Of a DNA stretch of 64,000 nucleotides, positions 35,886 through 46,131 are shown in pieces (position 1 is the stretch's first letter; each line of letters begins with the position of its first letter). Under the pieces are notes generated by a model. That model did no database searches and had not been told where the DNA came from. It worked only from the letters and a program-made list of their open reading frames with translations. The stretch comes from an uncultured Bacteroidota bacterium (lineage in GTDB: Bacteria; Bacteroidota; Bacteroidia; JABEUT01), in NCBI GenBank assembly GCA_903916255.1, contig CAIWVW010000004.1, positions 1 through 64,000 on the forward strand, written 5' to 3'. A program made the position numbers and the translations under genes.

Positions 35886-37241
35886 TCACCTCGTTAAAAA
35901 ATTCCTATACCAATAACCCGAATCTTTAATTATTCTTTTTTGGGTTTCAAAATCTACATACACCAGCCCGAAACGGGGATAGTATCCTTCGGCCCATTCG
36001 AAATTATCGGTAAGCGCCCAAACAAAATAGCCATCCGCCTTGTAGCCATCCGCTTTGGCTCGGTACACCTGCGAAATATAATCGGAAAGGAATTTAATCC
36101 GTTCATGGTCGTCCACTTTTTTATGTGTAATTTTATCATTAAAAGCTGCTCCATTTTCGGTGATGATTATTTTTTTTACGCCGGGATAAGAACTGTATTT
36201 TTTCAGCATTTGATAAATCGCTTCCGGATAAACTTCCCAATCCATAGCCGTGTGATACACCTTGCGCCTATTGGCAGGAACCACCCTTGCTTTTATATGC
36301 GGCATAAAAAAAGCATGTTGCACAACTTCCCTCGTATAGCACTGAATACCTATAAAATCGAATTCGGCTTTCATCAACTTATCATCTCCCGGATGAATAT
36401 ATTTTTCTATTTTTTTCAGAATAGGAATATCTTTAATTGGATACCCCATACCCAAACACGGTTCGATGAAAAGCCTGTTAAGTATAGTATCTACGCGGTT
36501 TGCAGCCGCATGGTCTTTAATGGAATTGGAGTGCGGTGTAATATGCGAGCAGGAAAATGTGGTGCCTACATGGGCATGTTTGACTTCTCGTCTCACAGTT
36601 TTTGCACCGATGGCCTGGCATAAAACAGCGTGATGAACAGCAGGCAAAAAATTCTTCAGGCCTCTTTCGCCGGGTGCATGAACGCCCAAAAAATAACCCG
36701 CTCCGGTGAATACTCCGGGTTCATTTAAAATCATCCAGTTTTTTATGGAGTCTTTAAAAGCATGCGAACAAACGGAAACATATTCCTCGAACCACTTAAG
36801 TATATCCCTGTTTTTCCAGCCACCTTTTAGTTGCAGGGCGTGTGGAAGGTCCCAGTGGTAAAGGGTAATCCAGGGTTCAATACCATTTTTCCGGCATTCA
36901 TCGAAAAGCCTGTGATAATAATCGAGCCCTTTTTTATTTATTTTCCCGGTACCGTCGGGCAATATCCGTGGCCATGATAAGGAATACCTGAAATTGGGAA
37001 TGCCGAGTGATTTGATAATGGAAACATCTTCGGGATAGCGGTGGTAAAAATCGCAGGCAATTTCCGGTGTGTGCTTATTTAAAATTTTTCTTTTCTTGGT
37101 TGCAAAATGGTCCCATACGGACATGCCTTTTCCATCCTCATTTCCGCCTTCTGTTTGAGCCGCCGAAGAAGAGACGCCCCAAACAAATTCCTCTCCGAAA
37201 TAGGCTCTTTTTAAATCGGGCCGCTCTTTTTTAATTGTCAT
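35886..37241 (-). CDS. bglA: Glycoside hydrolase family 1 beta-glucosidase
   Basis: A 451-residue (beta/alpha)8-barrel enzyme that removes terminal beta-linked glucose or related sugars with retention. FVWGVSSSAAQTEGG opens the barrel. ILNEPGVFTGAGY carries the acid/base Glu (NEP) and IIITENGAAFN the nucleophile Glu (TENG). YFVWALTDNFEWAEGYYPRFG is the conserved end. There is no signal peptide, so it is cytoplasmic. It lies 17 bp after a glycosyltransferase gene on the same strand. The pair could make and trim a glycolipid or recycle beta-glucosides; the substrate is not fixed by sequence. Confidence 0.95.
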   Translation of the reverse strand: MTIKKERPDLKRAYFGEEFVWGVSSSAAQTEGGNEDGKGMSVWDHFATKKRKILNKHTPEIACDFYHRYPEDVSIIKSLGIPNFRYSLSWPRILPDGTGKINKKGLDYYHRLFDECRKNGIEPWITLYHWDLPHALQLKGGWKNRDILKWFEEYVSVCSHAFKDSIKNWMILNEPGVFTGAGYFLGVHAPGERGLKNFLPAVHHAVLCQAIGAKTVRREVKHAHVGTTFSCSHITPHSNSIKDHAAANRVDTILNRLFIEPCLGMGYPIKDIPILKKIEKYIHPGDDKLMKAEFDFIGIQCYTREVVQHAFFMPHIKARVVPANRRKVYHTAMDWEVYPEAIYQMLKKYSSYPGVKKIIITENGAAFNDKITHKKVDDHERIKFLSDYISQVYRAKADGYKADGYFVWALTDNFEWAEGYYPRFGLVYVDFETQKRIIKDSGYWYRNFLTR

Positions 37242-37258
37242 ATAAGCAGCCGGGGCTT

Positions 37259-38305
37259 TTACTGAAAAATAGTGTATGGTGCATTTTCAGCTATGGTGTT
37301 TTCAAGGCTTTTGCCGGCATGGTTTTCTATTATGGTTTCAAGAATATCATCGGTAATGTTGGGGTAGTTTACGCGCACAATAGACTTGTCATTTATCCAT
37401 TCTTTAAACTTTTCCCTGTTTTTCTTTTTCAGTTTTTTAATAACCGGAACGCCCATGCTTTTAAGCATGGCGGCATTGCAATGCTGCTCATACTGGCTTT
37501 TCATGGGCACTACAAGCAACTTCTTTTTTAAAAACAGCGCTTCGCTGGTGGTGCCAAAACCCGCGTTGGTTAAAATCCCGGATGATTCGGCCATACATTC
37601 CATAAAAAATTGCGGGTCGAGGGGCTTCACATAAATGTTTTTCTCCCGGTATTTTTTCTTGCTTTTTTTTGAAAATACCACCCAGTCAATATCTTTATAA
37701 TGTTTCAGGAATTTAATTATCCGCTCATCGCTGTAAGAAGGGAGATAGACGGTATAATAGCCTTTATTTTTCACCTCCATATCGCGCAACTGCTTTCGTA
37801 TAATGGGTGTATATACATATTGGTCGAGCGATTTGAAATGCAAGCCGTAATTGTATGTGGTGGGCGCATAATGCTGAAGCAGCATCTTGCCGAAAATATC
37901 TGTTTTTTTGGGTTTGGGAGCTAAAGGGTGCAATGTTGCGGCCTGGTTGCTGAGCCCGATGCAGGGTTTCTTTGCCATTTGCGCCGCCCATGCGGACACT
38001 GGTTCGAAATCGCTGATGATTAAATCATATTTATCTGCCGGCAAACTTTTTATTTCATTCATAAGCCGCAGGGAATGCATTTTGCGGTAGGTGTTCCAGA
38101 AATCGACGCCGCCTCTTTTGCCAAATACAAAACTCAATCCGTTAAATTTATATTTAACGTCGAAAGGGAGTTTCAACTCGTTTTCTGTTCCGCTGACGAG
38201 CACATCGAGCGCAATTTTTTTTCTTTTTTTCAGCAAGGGAACTATTTCCATCGCTCTTGTAAGATGGCCGTTTCCTGTTCCCTGTATGGCATATAGCACT
38301 TTCAT
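37259..38305 (-). CDS. GT-B glycosyltransferase (Glyco_trans_1_3 type)
   Basis: A 348-residue protein starting MKVLYAIQGTGNGHLTRAMEIV, the N-terminal GxGHxxR motif of the MurG/UGT-like branch (PF13528 type). DLIISDFEPVSAWAAQM follows. The C-terminal donor site is GILTNAGFGTTSEALFLKKKLLVVPMKSQYEQHCNA, with the usual His/Glu-Gln pattern. Such proteins often glycosylate lipids on the inner membrane. It lies 52 bp after an LpxH-like phosphoesterase gene and 17 bp before the GH1 gene, in a likely three-gene transcript. Confidence 0.87.
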   Translation of the reverse strand: MKVLYAIQGTGNGHLTRAMEIVPLLKKRKKIALDVLVSGTENELKLPFDVKYKFNGLSFVFGKRGGVDFWNTYRKMHSLRLMNEIKSLPADKYDLIISDFEPVSAWAAQMAKKPCIGLSNQAATLHPLAPKPKKTDIFGKMLLQHYAPTTYNYGLHFKSLDQYVYTPIIRKQLRDMEVKNKGYYTVYLPSYSDERIIKFLKHYKDIDWVVFSKKSKKKYREKNIYVKPLDPQFFMECMAESSGILTNAGFGTTSEALFLKKKLLVVPMKSQYEQHCNAAMLKSMGVPVIKKLKKKNREKFKEWINDKSIVRVNYPNITDDILETIIENHAGKSLENTIAENAPYTIFQ

Positions 38306-38357
38306 ATAGGTGGGTTAAAGGCTGTTGAGTTATCCGGTTCTGCCTGCGAAATAAATA

Positions 38358-39233
38358 TCATGCGGGTAAATTCATAAACTCTGTTACCATGCGGCTAAAT
38401 AGTTCACTGTTTTTCATATCTACTATATTACTTTCAGGGTCATGCTCATCATTTGCAAATAATGCCTCTTCATAATGGTAGAGTTTCCATTCGCCTTTGC
38501 GATATTCGAGTGAGGTAAGGTTTTCAATCCAGTCGCCCGAATTAAGGTATTGAACCTGCCCCTTGTCGGTGGTAATTGTTTTCATTTCCGGCTGGTGGAT
38601 GTGTCCGCACAATACATAATCATATCCATTGGCTATGGCAATATTTGCGGCTGTTTTTTCAAAATCATTAATAAATTTTACGGCCTGCTTTACACTGTTT
38701 TTTATTTTTTTAGAGAAAGAAATTTTCCCTCTTCCCATTTTCTGCGACACCCAATTGCAAAAGGTGTTCAGGTGAATAAGCAAATCATACCCTGTAGAGC
38801 CAAGCTTAGCCAGCCATTTGGAATGCTGCATGGTTACATCGAATACGTCTCCGTGAAAAATCCAAACAATTTTTCCTTCTAAAACCAACAGCAGTTTATT
38901 TGTAATGGAGAGCGAACCCATTTTGAAGCCGGTGAATTTTCGCAGTAATTCATCATGGTTCCCGGTTATATAATAAATCTTCACGCCTTTGCTCATCCAT
39001 TTGGTAAGTTTATGAATTACCTGCATGTGCGATTTTGGCCAGTAGCGCTTGTTGAATTGCCACATATCTATAATGTCTCCATTTAAAACAACAGTGCCCG
39101 GTTTTATACTGTTCAGGTATTTTACCAATTCCTTGGCGCGGCAGCCATAGGTGCCCAAATGGACATCCGAAAGAACCAGAACATCCACTTTACGTTTTTT
39201 CTTTTTTTGCTTTTCTGTTGCGGTATTTTCCAT
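38358..39233 (-). CDS. LpxH-like metallophosphoesterase
   Basis: A 291-residue calcineurin-like phosphoesterase. Metal-binding motifs appear in order: VLSDVHLG, LNGDIIDMW, ITGNHDE, HGDVFD and CGHIHQPE. This is the pattern of UDP-2,3-diacylglucosamine hydrolases and their Bacteroidota relatives. Its C-terminal part (about 225-291) is longer than that of E. coli LpxH. A Lys-rich N-terminal segment (TEKQKKKKRKVD) precedes the fold. It is the first gene of the set with the glycosyltransferase and GH1. Lipid A synthesis or another UDP-sugar/lipid phosphate substrate are both possible. Confidence 0.82.
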   Translation of the reverse strand: MENTATEKQKKKKRKVDVLVLSDVHLGTYGCRAKELVKYLNSIKPGTVVLNGDIIDMWQFNKRYWPKSHMQVIHKLTKWMSKGVKIYYITGNHDELLRKFTGFKMGSLSITNKLLLVLEGKIVWIFHGDVFDVTMQHSKWLAKLGSTGYDLLIHLNTFCNWVSQKMGRGKISFSKKIKNSVKQAVKFINDFEKTAANIAIANGYDYVLCGHIHQPEMKTITTDKGQVQYLNSGDWIENLTSLEYRKGEWKLYHYEEALFANDEHDPESNIVDMKNSELFSRMVTEFMNLPA

Positions 39234-39396
39234 GTGATGGAGATAAATCCCTATACATTAGTATATTTCCAAGGTTGCTTTTACATTACAAAGTACGGTT
39301 ACCAATGTTACCTGAAAGCTAAGAAATCACAGTTTATTAATTTTCCATTCACATACTGTTGTTAATAATAAGAACCGGTATGATAAATGATGTATT

Positions 39397-39546
39397 TTAT
39401 TCAGTCGGAAAAAGCTGTTCTTTAAAATCCTTATTATCAAAGCCAAAAGCAATTCGCATTCCGGCGAAGATGCCGCTGTGGGTTGGAAATGCTTGGACGG
39501 CAAACGATTTTTGGGCAGTACTAAAAATATAATGCGCATGAAACAT
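39397..39546 (-). pseudogene. Possible 49-codon remnant of an outer-membrane gene
   Basis: The minus strand has an open frame from the ATG at 39546 to a TAA at 39397. It is shorter than the ORF track limit. The peptide contains FAVQAFPTHSGIFAGMRIAF, whose alternating pattern resembles a terminal barrel strand. There is no visible upstream domain. It may be the leftover end of a gene or chance. The ATG touches the operator-like motif of tal-pgi. Confidence 0.2.
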
Positions 39547-39580
39547 GTGAATTATGTAAAGTTTCCTGATAAATATGTAA
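39546..39580 (+). promoter_or_regulatory. Tandem 21-bp-phased motif upstream of tal-pgi
   Basis: AATTATGTAA (39550-39559) and AAATATGTAA (39571-39580) start exactly 21 bp apart, two helical turns, so both face the same side of the DNA. The first is part of TGTGAATTATGTAA. The same block, with the same 21-bp period, lies before tkt at 61372-61405. The second copy ends 49 bp before the tal-pgi ATG. It is probably the binding site of a shared regulator; the motif is seen, the role inferred. Confidence 0.55.
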
Positions 39581-39629
39581 GCATTAAAAGTAGTAATACC
39601 GCCATTTTTGTATTATATAAAACAACAGT

Positions 39630-42506
39630 ATGGGCACATTGATAGACTTGTTAAAATACGGGCAGAGTTATTGGTTGGATAATCTTACGCGGAAAAAGAT
39701 AACAAGCGGGGAACTAACAAAAAGATTGTCTGAACAAGGCTTGCGTGGCATTACATCAAATCCCAGTATTTTCGACAAAGCTATTTCTGCCGGTACCGAT
39801 TATGATGAACAGATTGCAGCGCTGGTAAAAGCAGGAAAAACACCCTTCCAGATTTATGATGCATTGACTGTGAAAGATGTTCAGGACGCCTGTGATATAT
39901 TGAAACCTGTGTTTGCCGACTCTGATGGCAAGGATGGTTTTGTGAGTTTGGAAGTATCGCCTTATTTAGCGCGAGATACAAAAGGCACAATAAAAGAAGC
40001 GCATAGATTATCGGTTGCCGTCGGGCGGCCGAATTGCCTGATAAAAATACCTGGAACACAGGAAGGCATTCCGGCTATTGAACAAATGCTTTATGAAGGG
40101 ATAAATATAAATGTTACACTGCTCTTTTCCGTTGAAAGATATGTTGAAATTGCGCAAGCTTACATTCGCGCTATCGAGCGCAGAATTGCCGTAGGCAAAC
40201 CTGTGAACCATATAATTTCGGTTGCAAGTATTTTTATCAGCAGGATTGATGTCCTTACAGATGAATTACTTGGGCAGCGAATTATTCCCTTGCACGAAGA
40301 TAGTGTGATTACCCATCCGGAATTCTTATCGGGTAAAGCGGGAGTTGCAACAGCCTGCTTGGCATATCAGCGGTTTAAAAAAATATTCAGCGGGGATGTT
40401 TGGGAAAAATTGGAGGCTAAAGGTGCTAATGTACAAAGGCCCTTGTGGGCAAGCACCAGCAACAAAGACCCATTGTATGATGACCTTCGTTATGTGGAAC
40501 CGTTAATTGGTAAAAACACCATTAACACGCTGCCGGACGAGACTATTGCCGCTTTTGCCAAACATGGGATTTTAAGAGAAAATGCTATTGAAGAAAGGGT
40601 TGAAGAAGCAAACAAATTCTTCATGGAATTGGAAAAGCGCGGAATTGGAATTGATTTTATCACACAGCAATTAGAGAATGAAGGCATTCAAAAATTTACC
40701 GATGCATATAATACGCTGATAAGTAATCTGGCAAATAAAAGATTGAAAATACTGGCAGATGAAGTTTCGGCGCAACAAATTAGTTTCGGAAAACTTGAAA
40801 AGGAAGTAAATACATCCTATGCATCGCTGGCGGAGAAACAAATACCCAGGCTCCTTTTTGCTGAAGATGCGAATCTTTGGAAAAAAGACATTCCGCAAAC
40901 AAAAGAAATTAGCCACCGCTTAGGTTGGTTGACATTGCCCGATAATTTTACTGAAAATACAGATGAACTCGTGACTTTTGCCATAAAGATTAAAGAGGAA
41001 GGCTATATATATGCTGTTTTGCTGGGTATGGGCGGAAGCAGCTTATGTTCCGAAGTGGCCCGCGAAACATTTGGCACTGCCGACGGGTTTCTTAAATTAT
41101 TCGTGTTAGATAATACGTCTCCGGAAGCAATACTGGAACTCGAGAATAAAATTGATATTGAGAAAACGCTCTTTATTGTTGCAAGCAAATCGGGCAACAC
41201 AGAAGAAACATTGAGTTTCTTTCACTATTTCTACAATGAATTAGAAAATAAAGGGGAGGAAAAACCCGGGAATAATTTTGTAGCAATTACCGACGACGGT
41301 ACTCCATTAGTAAAAATTGCTGAACAATATAAGTTCAGGAAAGTATTCGTTAACAACCCTGACCTTGGGGGGCGTTATTCTGTGTTATCCGATTTTGGTT
41401 TACTTCCAATGGCCTTGATGGGAGTAGATATTAAGGCGTTGTTATCAAGTGCCAAAAAAATGGAAAACAGTTGCGACAGTGTTCCGACGGAAGCTAATCC
41501 CGGAATAAGTTTAGGAGTGGTATTAGGTATTTGCCAAAAATATGGTCGTGATAAGGTAACATTCGTTTTATCTTCTTCAATAAGTTCCTTTGGTTATTGG
41601 GTGGAGCAACTGCTGGCGGAAAGTACCGGCAAAGAAGGAAAGGGATTGATTCCTGTAAATGGTGAACAATTGGGTGCTCCTGAAGTCTATGGAAACGACC
41701 GAATATTTATCCACATGTATCTCCCGACGGATAATAATGAAGAAGACGAAAATAAAATTAAAGCGCTTGAGGAAGCGGGGCATCCCATAGTACGGATTCA
41801 AGTGGCAAATAAAATTGCATTAGGTGCAGAATATTATCGTTGGGAAATTGCCGCAGCCATTGCAGGGATAGTAATAGGCATCAATGCTTTCGACCAGCCC
41901 AATGTAGAGGAAAGTAAAAAGAACACAAGCCATCTGCTTGAAGGATGGGCAAAAGAAGGCGCATTTAAGAAATCGGACCCGCTCTTAAAAGTGGAAGATA
42001 TCTCTATTTATGGCGGAAAAAGGGCAGAACAGATTGGTCCCAAATACCATGAAACAATAGGAGAATTTGTCAACAGTTTTACTGCACAGGCAAAGCCGGG
42101 CGACTATATCGCTTTACTTCCCTATTTTCTGATGACTGAATACCGCACTGTACTCCTGCAAAAATGGAGACAGGAAATGAGGGACGAATTAAAAGAAGCG
42201 ACAACATTATTAAATGGCCCGCGCTATCTGCACTCCACAGGCCAATTACACAAAGGCGGCCCGGATACCGGATTGTATATTATACTAATCGGGGAGGACG
42301 AAGAAGATTTAGTAATCCCCAATGAAAAATTCGGATTTGCAACTTTGCATCAGGCGCAAGCGCTTGGCGACTTCCGTTCATTGGATGATAAGGGGCGAAG
42401 GGTAATTCGCATTCATTTAGGTAAAGATATTGATGCAGGGCTTAACAAAATGCATTTATCAATAAGGGCTGCAAATAAGCAACCTGTGTTACAAGAAGTG
42501 GTATGA
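39630..42506 (+). CDS. tal-pgi: Bifunctional transaldolase / glucose-6-phosphate isomerase
   Basis: A 958-residue fusion. Residues about 1-370 are transaldolase: QGLRGITSNPSIFDKAI, then LIKIPGTQEGIPAIEQ with the Schiff-base Lys, and PLWASTSNKDPLYDD. Residues about 400-950 are phosphoglucose isomerase: LGMGGSSLCSEV, VASKSGNTEETLSF, GGRYSVLSDFGLLP and a C-terminal catalytic region. The transaldolase exchanges C3 units among sugar phosphates, and the isomerase converts glucose-6-P to fructose-6-P. Such fusions are known in other bacteria. It is the first gene of the oxidative pentose phosphate operon, and its stop overlaps the next start (ATGA). The tandem motif upstream suggests specific control. 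Confidence 0.96.
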   Translation: MGTLIDLLKYGQSYWLDNLTRKKITSGELTKRLSEQGLRGITSNPSIFDKAISAGTDYDEQIAALVKAGKTPFQIYDALTVKDVQDACDILKPVFADSDGKDGFVSLEVSPYLARDTKGTIKEAHRLSVAVGRPNCLIKIPGTQEGIPAIEQMLYEGININVTLLFSVERYVEIAQAYIRAIERRIAVGKPVNHIISVASIFISRIDVLTDELLGQRIIPLHEDSVITHPEFLSGKAGVATACLAYQRFKKIFSGDVWEKLEAKGANVQRPLWASTSNKDPLYDDLRYVEPLIGKNTINTLPDETIAAFAKHGILRENAIEERVEEANKFFMELEKRGIGIDFITQQLENEGIQKFTDAYNTLISNLANKRLKILADEVSAQQISFGKLEKEVNTSYASLAEKQIPRLLFAEDANLWKKDIPQTKEISHRLGWLTLPDNFTENTDELVTFAIKIKEEGYIYAVLLGMGGSSLCSEVARETFGTADGFLKLFVLDNTSPEAILELENKIDIEKTLFIVASKSGNTEETLSFFHYFYNELENKGEEKPGNNFVAITDDGTPLVKIAEQYKFRKVFVNNPDLGGRYSVLSDFGLLPMALMGVDIKALLSSAKKMENSCDSVPTEANPGISLGVVLGICQKYGRDKVTFVLSSSISSFGYWVEQLLAESTGKEGKGLIPVNGEQLGAPEVYGNDRIFIHMYLPTDNNEEDENKIKALEEAGHPIVRIQVANKIALGAEYYRWEIAAAIAGIVIGINAFDQPNVEESKKNTSHLLEGWAKEGAFKKSDPLLKVEDISIYGGKRAEQIGPKYHETIGEFVNSFTAQAKPGDYIALLPYFLMTEYRTVLLQKWRQEMRDELKEATTLLNGPRYLHSTGQLHKGGPDTGLYIILIGEDEEDLVIPNEKFGFATLHQAQALGDFRSLDDKGRRVIRIHLGKDIDAGLNKMHLSIRAANKQPVLQEVV

Positions 42507-43126
42507 AGCAGAAAAAAATCACGACTTTATTTTTGGATATAGGAGGCGTTTTGCTCACCAATGGCTGGGGGCAAATGGCACGCACTAAGACTGTGGCCCA
42601 TTTTAAACTTGACAAGGATGAGGTAAATGAGCGGCATCACTTAACGTTCGATACGTATGAAGAAGGGAAATTAACACTCACCGAGTATTTGAAAAGGGTA
42701 ATCTTTTATGAGAAAAGAAAGTTCTCGGAAAATGATTTTACAAAGTTCATGTTCAATCAATCTATTGCCTATCCTGATACAATTGCATATTTTAAAGAAA
42801 TTAAAAAGCGGTATACCCTCAAAGTAATTGCTGTGAGTAATGAAGGAAGGGAATTAAATGCTTACCGCGTTAAAAAATTTAAACTGAATGAGTTATTCGA
42901 TGCTTTTATATCTTCTTCTTATGTTCACCTCCGCAAGCCGGATATGGACATATTCCGTATGGCAAGCGATATTTCACAAACCCTACCGGAGAATGCCCTT
43001 TTTATTGATGACAGGCTGATGTTTGTTCAAGTAGCGCAAACCATGGGCATTAACGGAATACATTATGAGGGGCTGGAAAAACTAAAAACAGAATTGAAAG
43101 CATTTGTGCTTACAAGCGCAAAATAA
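42503..43126 (+). CDS. HAD-superfamily phosphatase (YihX-like)
   Basis: A 207-residue haloacid dehalogenase-type hydrolase. Motif I reads FLDIGGVLLT, so the usual second Asp is replaced by Gly, as in the DxGxV branch that includes the alpha-glucose-1-phosphatase YihX. VIAVSNEGRELN is motif II, the Lys of motif III is in LRKPD, and FIDDR is motif IV. It starts 4 bp inside the tal-pgi end (ATGA overlap), so the two proteins are translated in step. A sugar-phosphate substrate fits its neighbours, but it is inferred. Confidence 0.85.
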   Translation: MKQKKITTLFLDIGGVLLTNGWGQMARTKTVAHFKLDKDEVNERHHLTFDTYEEGKLTLTEYLKRVIFYEKRKFSENDFTKFMFNQSIAYPDTIAYFKEIKKRYTLKVIAVSNEGRELNAYRVKKFKLNELFDAFISSSYVHLRKPDMDIFRMASDISQTLPENALFIDDRLMFVQVAQTMGINGIHYEGLEKLKTELKAFVLTSAK

Positions 43127-43144
43127 TTTAAGCATATAAATAAT

Positions 43145-44584
43145 ATGACAGAAGCTAAATATGATTACGGGATGATAGGGTTGGGCACAATGGGGCGCAA
43201 CCTTGTTTTGAATATAACCGACCATGGGTATAGTGTGGCGGGGTTTGATAAGGACTCTTCGCAAGTGGAACTTTTAAAAAAGGATAGCGGCGACAGGAGT
43301 ATATATGCTTCTTCTGTATTAGAAGAATTTGTAGGTGCATTGAAGGCGCCGAGGGTAGTTATGTTACTTGTTCCTGCCGGGAAAATTGTAGATGAAGTGA
43401 TTCAGGAATTGAAACCATTGTTATCCGGCGATGATTTACTGATGGATTGTGGCAATTCTCATTTTACGGACACGAATACCCGGATGGAGGAACTGGCGAA
43501 GTCAGGTATTCACTTTATGGGAGTCGGCATTTCCGGAGGCGAATCTGGTGCGCGGTATGGGCCGAGTATTATGCCCGGCGGGCCAAAAGATATTTACAAA
43601 CATGTTGCCCCCATGCTGGAAGCTATTTCCGCAAAATTTGCAGGGGCACAAGATATTGTGCCCGAACCTTGTGTAACATGGCTTGGGCCGGGTTCCGCAG
43701 GGCATTATGTAAAAATGGTGCATAATGGTATTGAATATGGAATCATGCAACTTATTTCGGAAGTATACCATTTATTGAAAGTGGCCGGAAAAATGAATAA
43801 TGATGAGTTACACGAAGTTTTTTCAGAATGGAATAAGGGGATGCTTCTTTCATTTTTAATAGAAATTACGGCTGATATTTTTGCTCAAAAGGATGCACTG
43901 ACAGACAATAGCCTTGTTGATATGATTCTGGATAGTGCACATCAAAAAGGTACAGGAGGATGGACTTCCGAAGATGCTATGAAATTACAAGTACCTCTTC
44001 CGGTTATAGATATTGCTGTTTCCATGCGCGATTTATCGGCCTATAAAAAAGAGCGTGAAGCCGCCGCACAAAAATTGGAAGGTCCCGGATATAGGTTTGA
44101 AGGTGATAAAAATGCATTAGTAACCTGGCTTGAACAAGCGCTTTATTTTTCAATGATTACAACCTATGCGCAGGGTATGTCTTTATTACATTTTGCATCC
44201 AAAGAATATAAATACGAATTAAAATTAGAGGACATTGCGAGCATTTGGAGAGGCGGATGCATCATACGTTCCTCCATATTGGATGATATAAAATCTGCTT
44301 TCTCCCGCCAACCTGATTCAGCAACTATGTTGATGGATGAAAAGCTTTCGTTGAAATTAATGCAAGCGCAAATCGCAACCCGTAAAATAATCCAAATTGC
44401 TGTGGATACAGGAATCCCGGCTTCTGCAATGATGGGTTCACTGGCTTATTATGACAGTTATCGCAGCGCATGGCTGCCAGCAAATCTGATACAGGCGCAG
44501 CGCGATTATTTCGGTGCGCATACATATGAACGTAATGACCGGGAAGGAACTTTCCATACGAAGTGGAACCAAGAAAATAAATAA
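43145..44584 (+). CDS. gnd: 6-phosphogluconate dehydrogenase, decarboxylating
   Basis: A 479-residue enzyme of the oxidative pentose phosphate pathway. It converts 6-phosphogluconate to ribulose-5-phosphate with CO2 and reduced dinucleotide. The Rossmann motif is [37 protein letters not shown] is the substrate loop. [21 protein letters not shown] holds the catalytic Lys, and YFGAHTYER the C-terminal part of the active site. It is the full-length dimeric type. It lies 18 bp after the HAD gene and 1 bp before the start of zwf. Confidence 0.98.
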   Translation: MTEAKYDYGMIGLGTMGRNLVLNITDHGYSVAGFDKDSSQVELLKKDSGDRSIYASSVLEEFVGALKAPRVVMLLVPAGKIVDEVIQELKPLLSGDDLLMDCGNSHFTDTNTRMEELAKSGIHFMGVGISGGESGARYGPSIMPGGPKDIYKHVAPMLEAISAKFAGAQDIVPEPCVTWLGPGSAGHYVKMVHNGIEYGIMQLISEVYHLLKVAGKMNNDELHEVFSEWNKGMLLSFLIEITADIFAQKDALTDNSLVDMILDSAHQKGTGGWTSEDAMKLQVPLPVIDIAVSMRDLSAYKKEREAAAQKLEGPGYRFEGDKNALVTWLEQALYFSMITTYAQGMSLLHFASKEYKYELKLEDIASIWRGGCIIRSSILDDIKSAFSRQPDSATMLMDEKLSLKLMQAQIATRKIIQIAVDTGIPASAMMGSLAYYDSYRSAWLPANLIQAQRDYFGAHTYERNDREGTFHTKWNQENK

Positions 44585-44585
44585 T

Positions 44586-46097
44586 ATGAACACACAGGCA
44601 AATACAGGTCCCACAATTATAATTATCCTCGGAGCAACGGGAGATTTGGCCTGGCGGAAATTGATTCCCGCTTTTTACAACCTCTATTTGGATAAATGGA
44701 TACCCGACGAGTTTGCCGTTATCGGCATTGGTCGCGGGAAAATGTCAGATAAGGAATTTCAAAACCATTTACATGAAGGGGTAGATAAAAACTCGCGGAG
44801 AGGTAAATCGAAAAAGAATGAATGGGATAATTTCGCAAAATACCTCACCTACCATAAAGGCGAATTTAACGCGGATTCCACCTATTCGGAGGTAGAAAAG
44901 CAAATAAAAATTCTTGAAAAAAAATGGAAAGTTGTTGCAACCAAAATATTTTACCTGGCTGTTCCGCCTAATTCATTTGAAGAAATCGCATTAAAATTAG
45001 GTGCTTCCGGGCTTGCTAAAAATAAACTGAAAAGCCGTATTGTAATTGAAAAGCCGTTCGGGCATGACCTCGATAGCGCAAAGCATCTGAATGATTTGTT
45101 ACACGGAATTTTTGAAGAATGCCAGATTTACCGTATCGACCATTATCTCGGAAAAGAGACCGTACAAAATATACTTGCCTTTCGCTTTGCCAATGCCCTG
45201 TTTGAGCCCACATGGAACCGGAATTATATTGACAGTGTTCAGATAACGGTATCCGAACAATTAGGCGTAGAAAACAGGGGCAATTATTATGAAACTGCCG
45301 GCGCGCTTCGCGATATGATACAAAACCATCTGCTGCAATTATTTTGCCTCATTGCTATGGAGCCGCCTGTTTCTTTTGAAGCCGATGAAGTGCGAAACCG
45401 GAAGGTGGATGTGTTAAACGCCATCCGTAAAATCCGCCCGGAAGAAGTCCATCAAAATGCTGTGCGCGGCCAGTATGGCGCAGGCTGGATACAAGGTAAA
45501 AAAGTAAAAGGATACCGGCAAGAGCCCGATGTAAGTAAAACCTCGACGAAAGAAACATTTGCTGCCGTAAAACTTTTTATAGATAACTGGAGATGGCAGG
45601 GAGTGCCCTTTTACTTGCGCACAGGCAAGCGGATGAATGAAACAATTTCCGTTATTACCATACAATTCAGGCCGGTGCCCCATCAATCATTTCCGGCAGA
45701 AGCTACAGGCAACTGGCAACCGAACAGGCTTGTATTGAATCTGCAACCGCACATGGGTATTCGTATGCGCTTCCAGGCAAAACGTCCCGGACTTAAAATG
45801 ATTCTCTATCCTGTCGATATGCAATTCAACTATAACGAATCCTACCATTCGGGAACTCCCGAAGCGTATGAAACTTTGCTGTTGGATATTATGGAAGGTG
45901 ACTCCACGCTCTTTATGCGTGCCGACCAGGTGGAAGCCGCATGGAAAGCGCTTATGCCAATTATCGACTCATGGGAAACAAACCCTTCCGTCAACTTTCC
46001 CAACTATGAAGCTGGCATGCAAGGGCCGGAAGATTCGGAAGCGTTGATTGCAAAAGACGGACATAGTTGGGTTATAATGCCAACGGAAAAGAGTTGA
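44586..46097 (+). CDS. zwf: Glucose-6-phosphate 1-dehydrogenase
   Basis: A 503-residue enzyme that makes 6-phosphogluconolactone and NADPH or NADH, the entry to the oxidative pentose phosphate branch. Start at ATG 44586 ([26 protein letters not shown]), because the longer ORF-track start runs inside gnd. The nucleotide motif is [11 protein letters not shown], and [15 protein letters not shown] holds the substrate-binding and catalytic His-Asp region. Normal length. It starts 1 bp after the gnd stop. The pgl gene follows after 60 bp that contain a short reading frame. Confidence 0.98.
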   Translation: MNTQANTGPTIIIILGATGDLAWRKLIPAFYNLYLDKWIPDEFAVIGIGRGKMSDKEFQNHLHEGVDKNSRRGKSKKNEWDNFAKYLTYHKGEFNADSTYSEVEKQIKILEKKWKVVATKIFYLAVPPNSFEEIALKLGASGLAKNKLKSRIVIEKPFGHDLDSAKHLNDLLHGIFEECQIYRIDHYLGKETVQNILAFRFANALFEPTWNRNYIDSVQITVSEQLGVENRGNYYETAGALRDMIQNHLLQLFCLIAMEPPVSFEADEVRNRKVDVLNAIRKIRPEEVHQNAVRGQYGAGWIQGKKVKGYRQEPDVSKTSTKETFAAVKLFIDNWRWQGVPFYLRTGKRMNETISVITIQFRPVPHQSFPAEATGNWQPNRLVLNLQPHMGIRMRFQAKRPGLKMILYPVDMQFNYNESYHSGTPEAYETLLLDIMEGDSTLFMRADQVEAAWKALMPIIDSWETNPSVNFPNYEAGMQGPEDSEALIAKDGHSWVIMPTEKS

Positions 46098-46131
46098 AAG
46101 TGAAAAGTTAAAAGGAGAAATTTTAAACTTT

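Larger units (their letters stand above)
39234..39629. other. Divergent intergenic region between the LpxH-like gene and tal-pgi
   Basis: This 396-bp gap holds promoters for both directions, a doubtful 49-codon ORF (39397-39546, minus) and the tandem operator-like motif (39550-39580). Apart from these I see no RNA gene or hairpin of note. Confidence 0.6.

Noticed and set aside
39327-39539. 70-residue minus-strand ORF upstream of tal-pgi
   Set aside because: The peptide has no recognisable pattern; another frame at the same place (39397-39546) looks more protein-like but is also weak.
43447-43725. Plus-strand ORFs of 75 and 92 residues inside gnd
   Set aside because: They are alternative frames of a conserved enzyme gene.
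44514-44585. Longer zwf start inside gnd
   Set aside because: The added residues are gnd sequence in another frame; ATG 44586 fits the family start.
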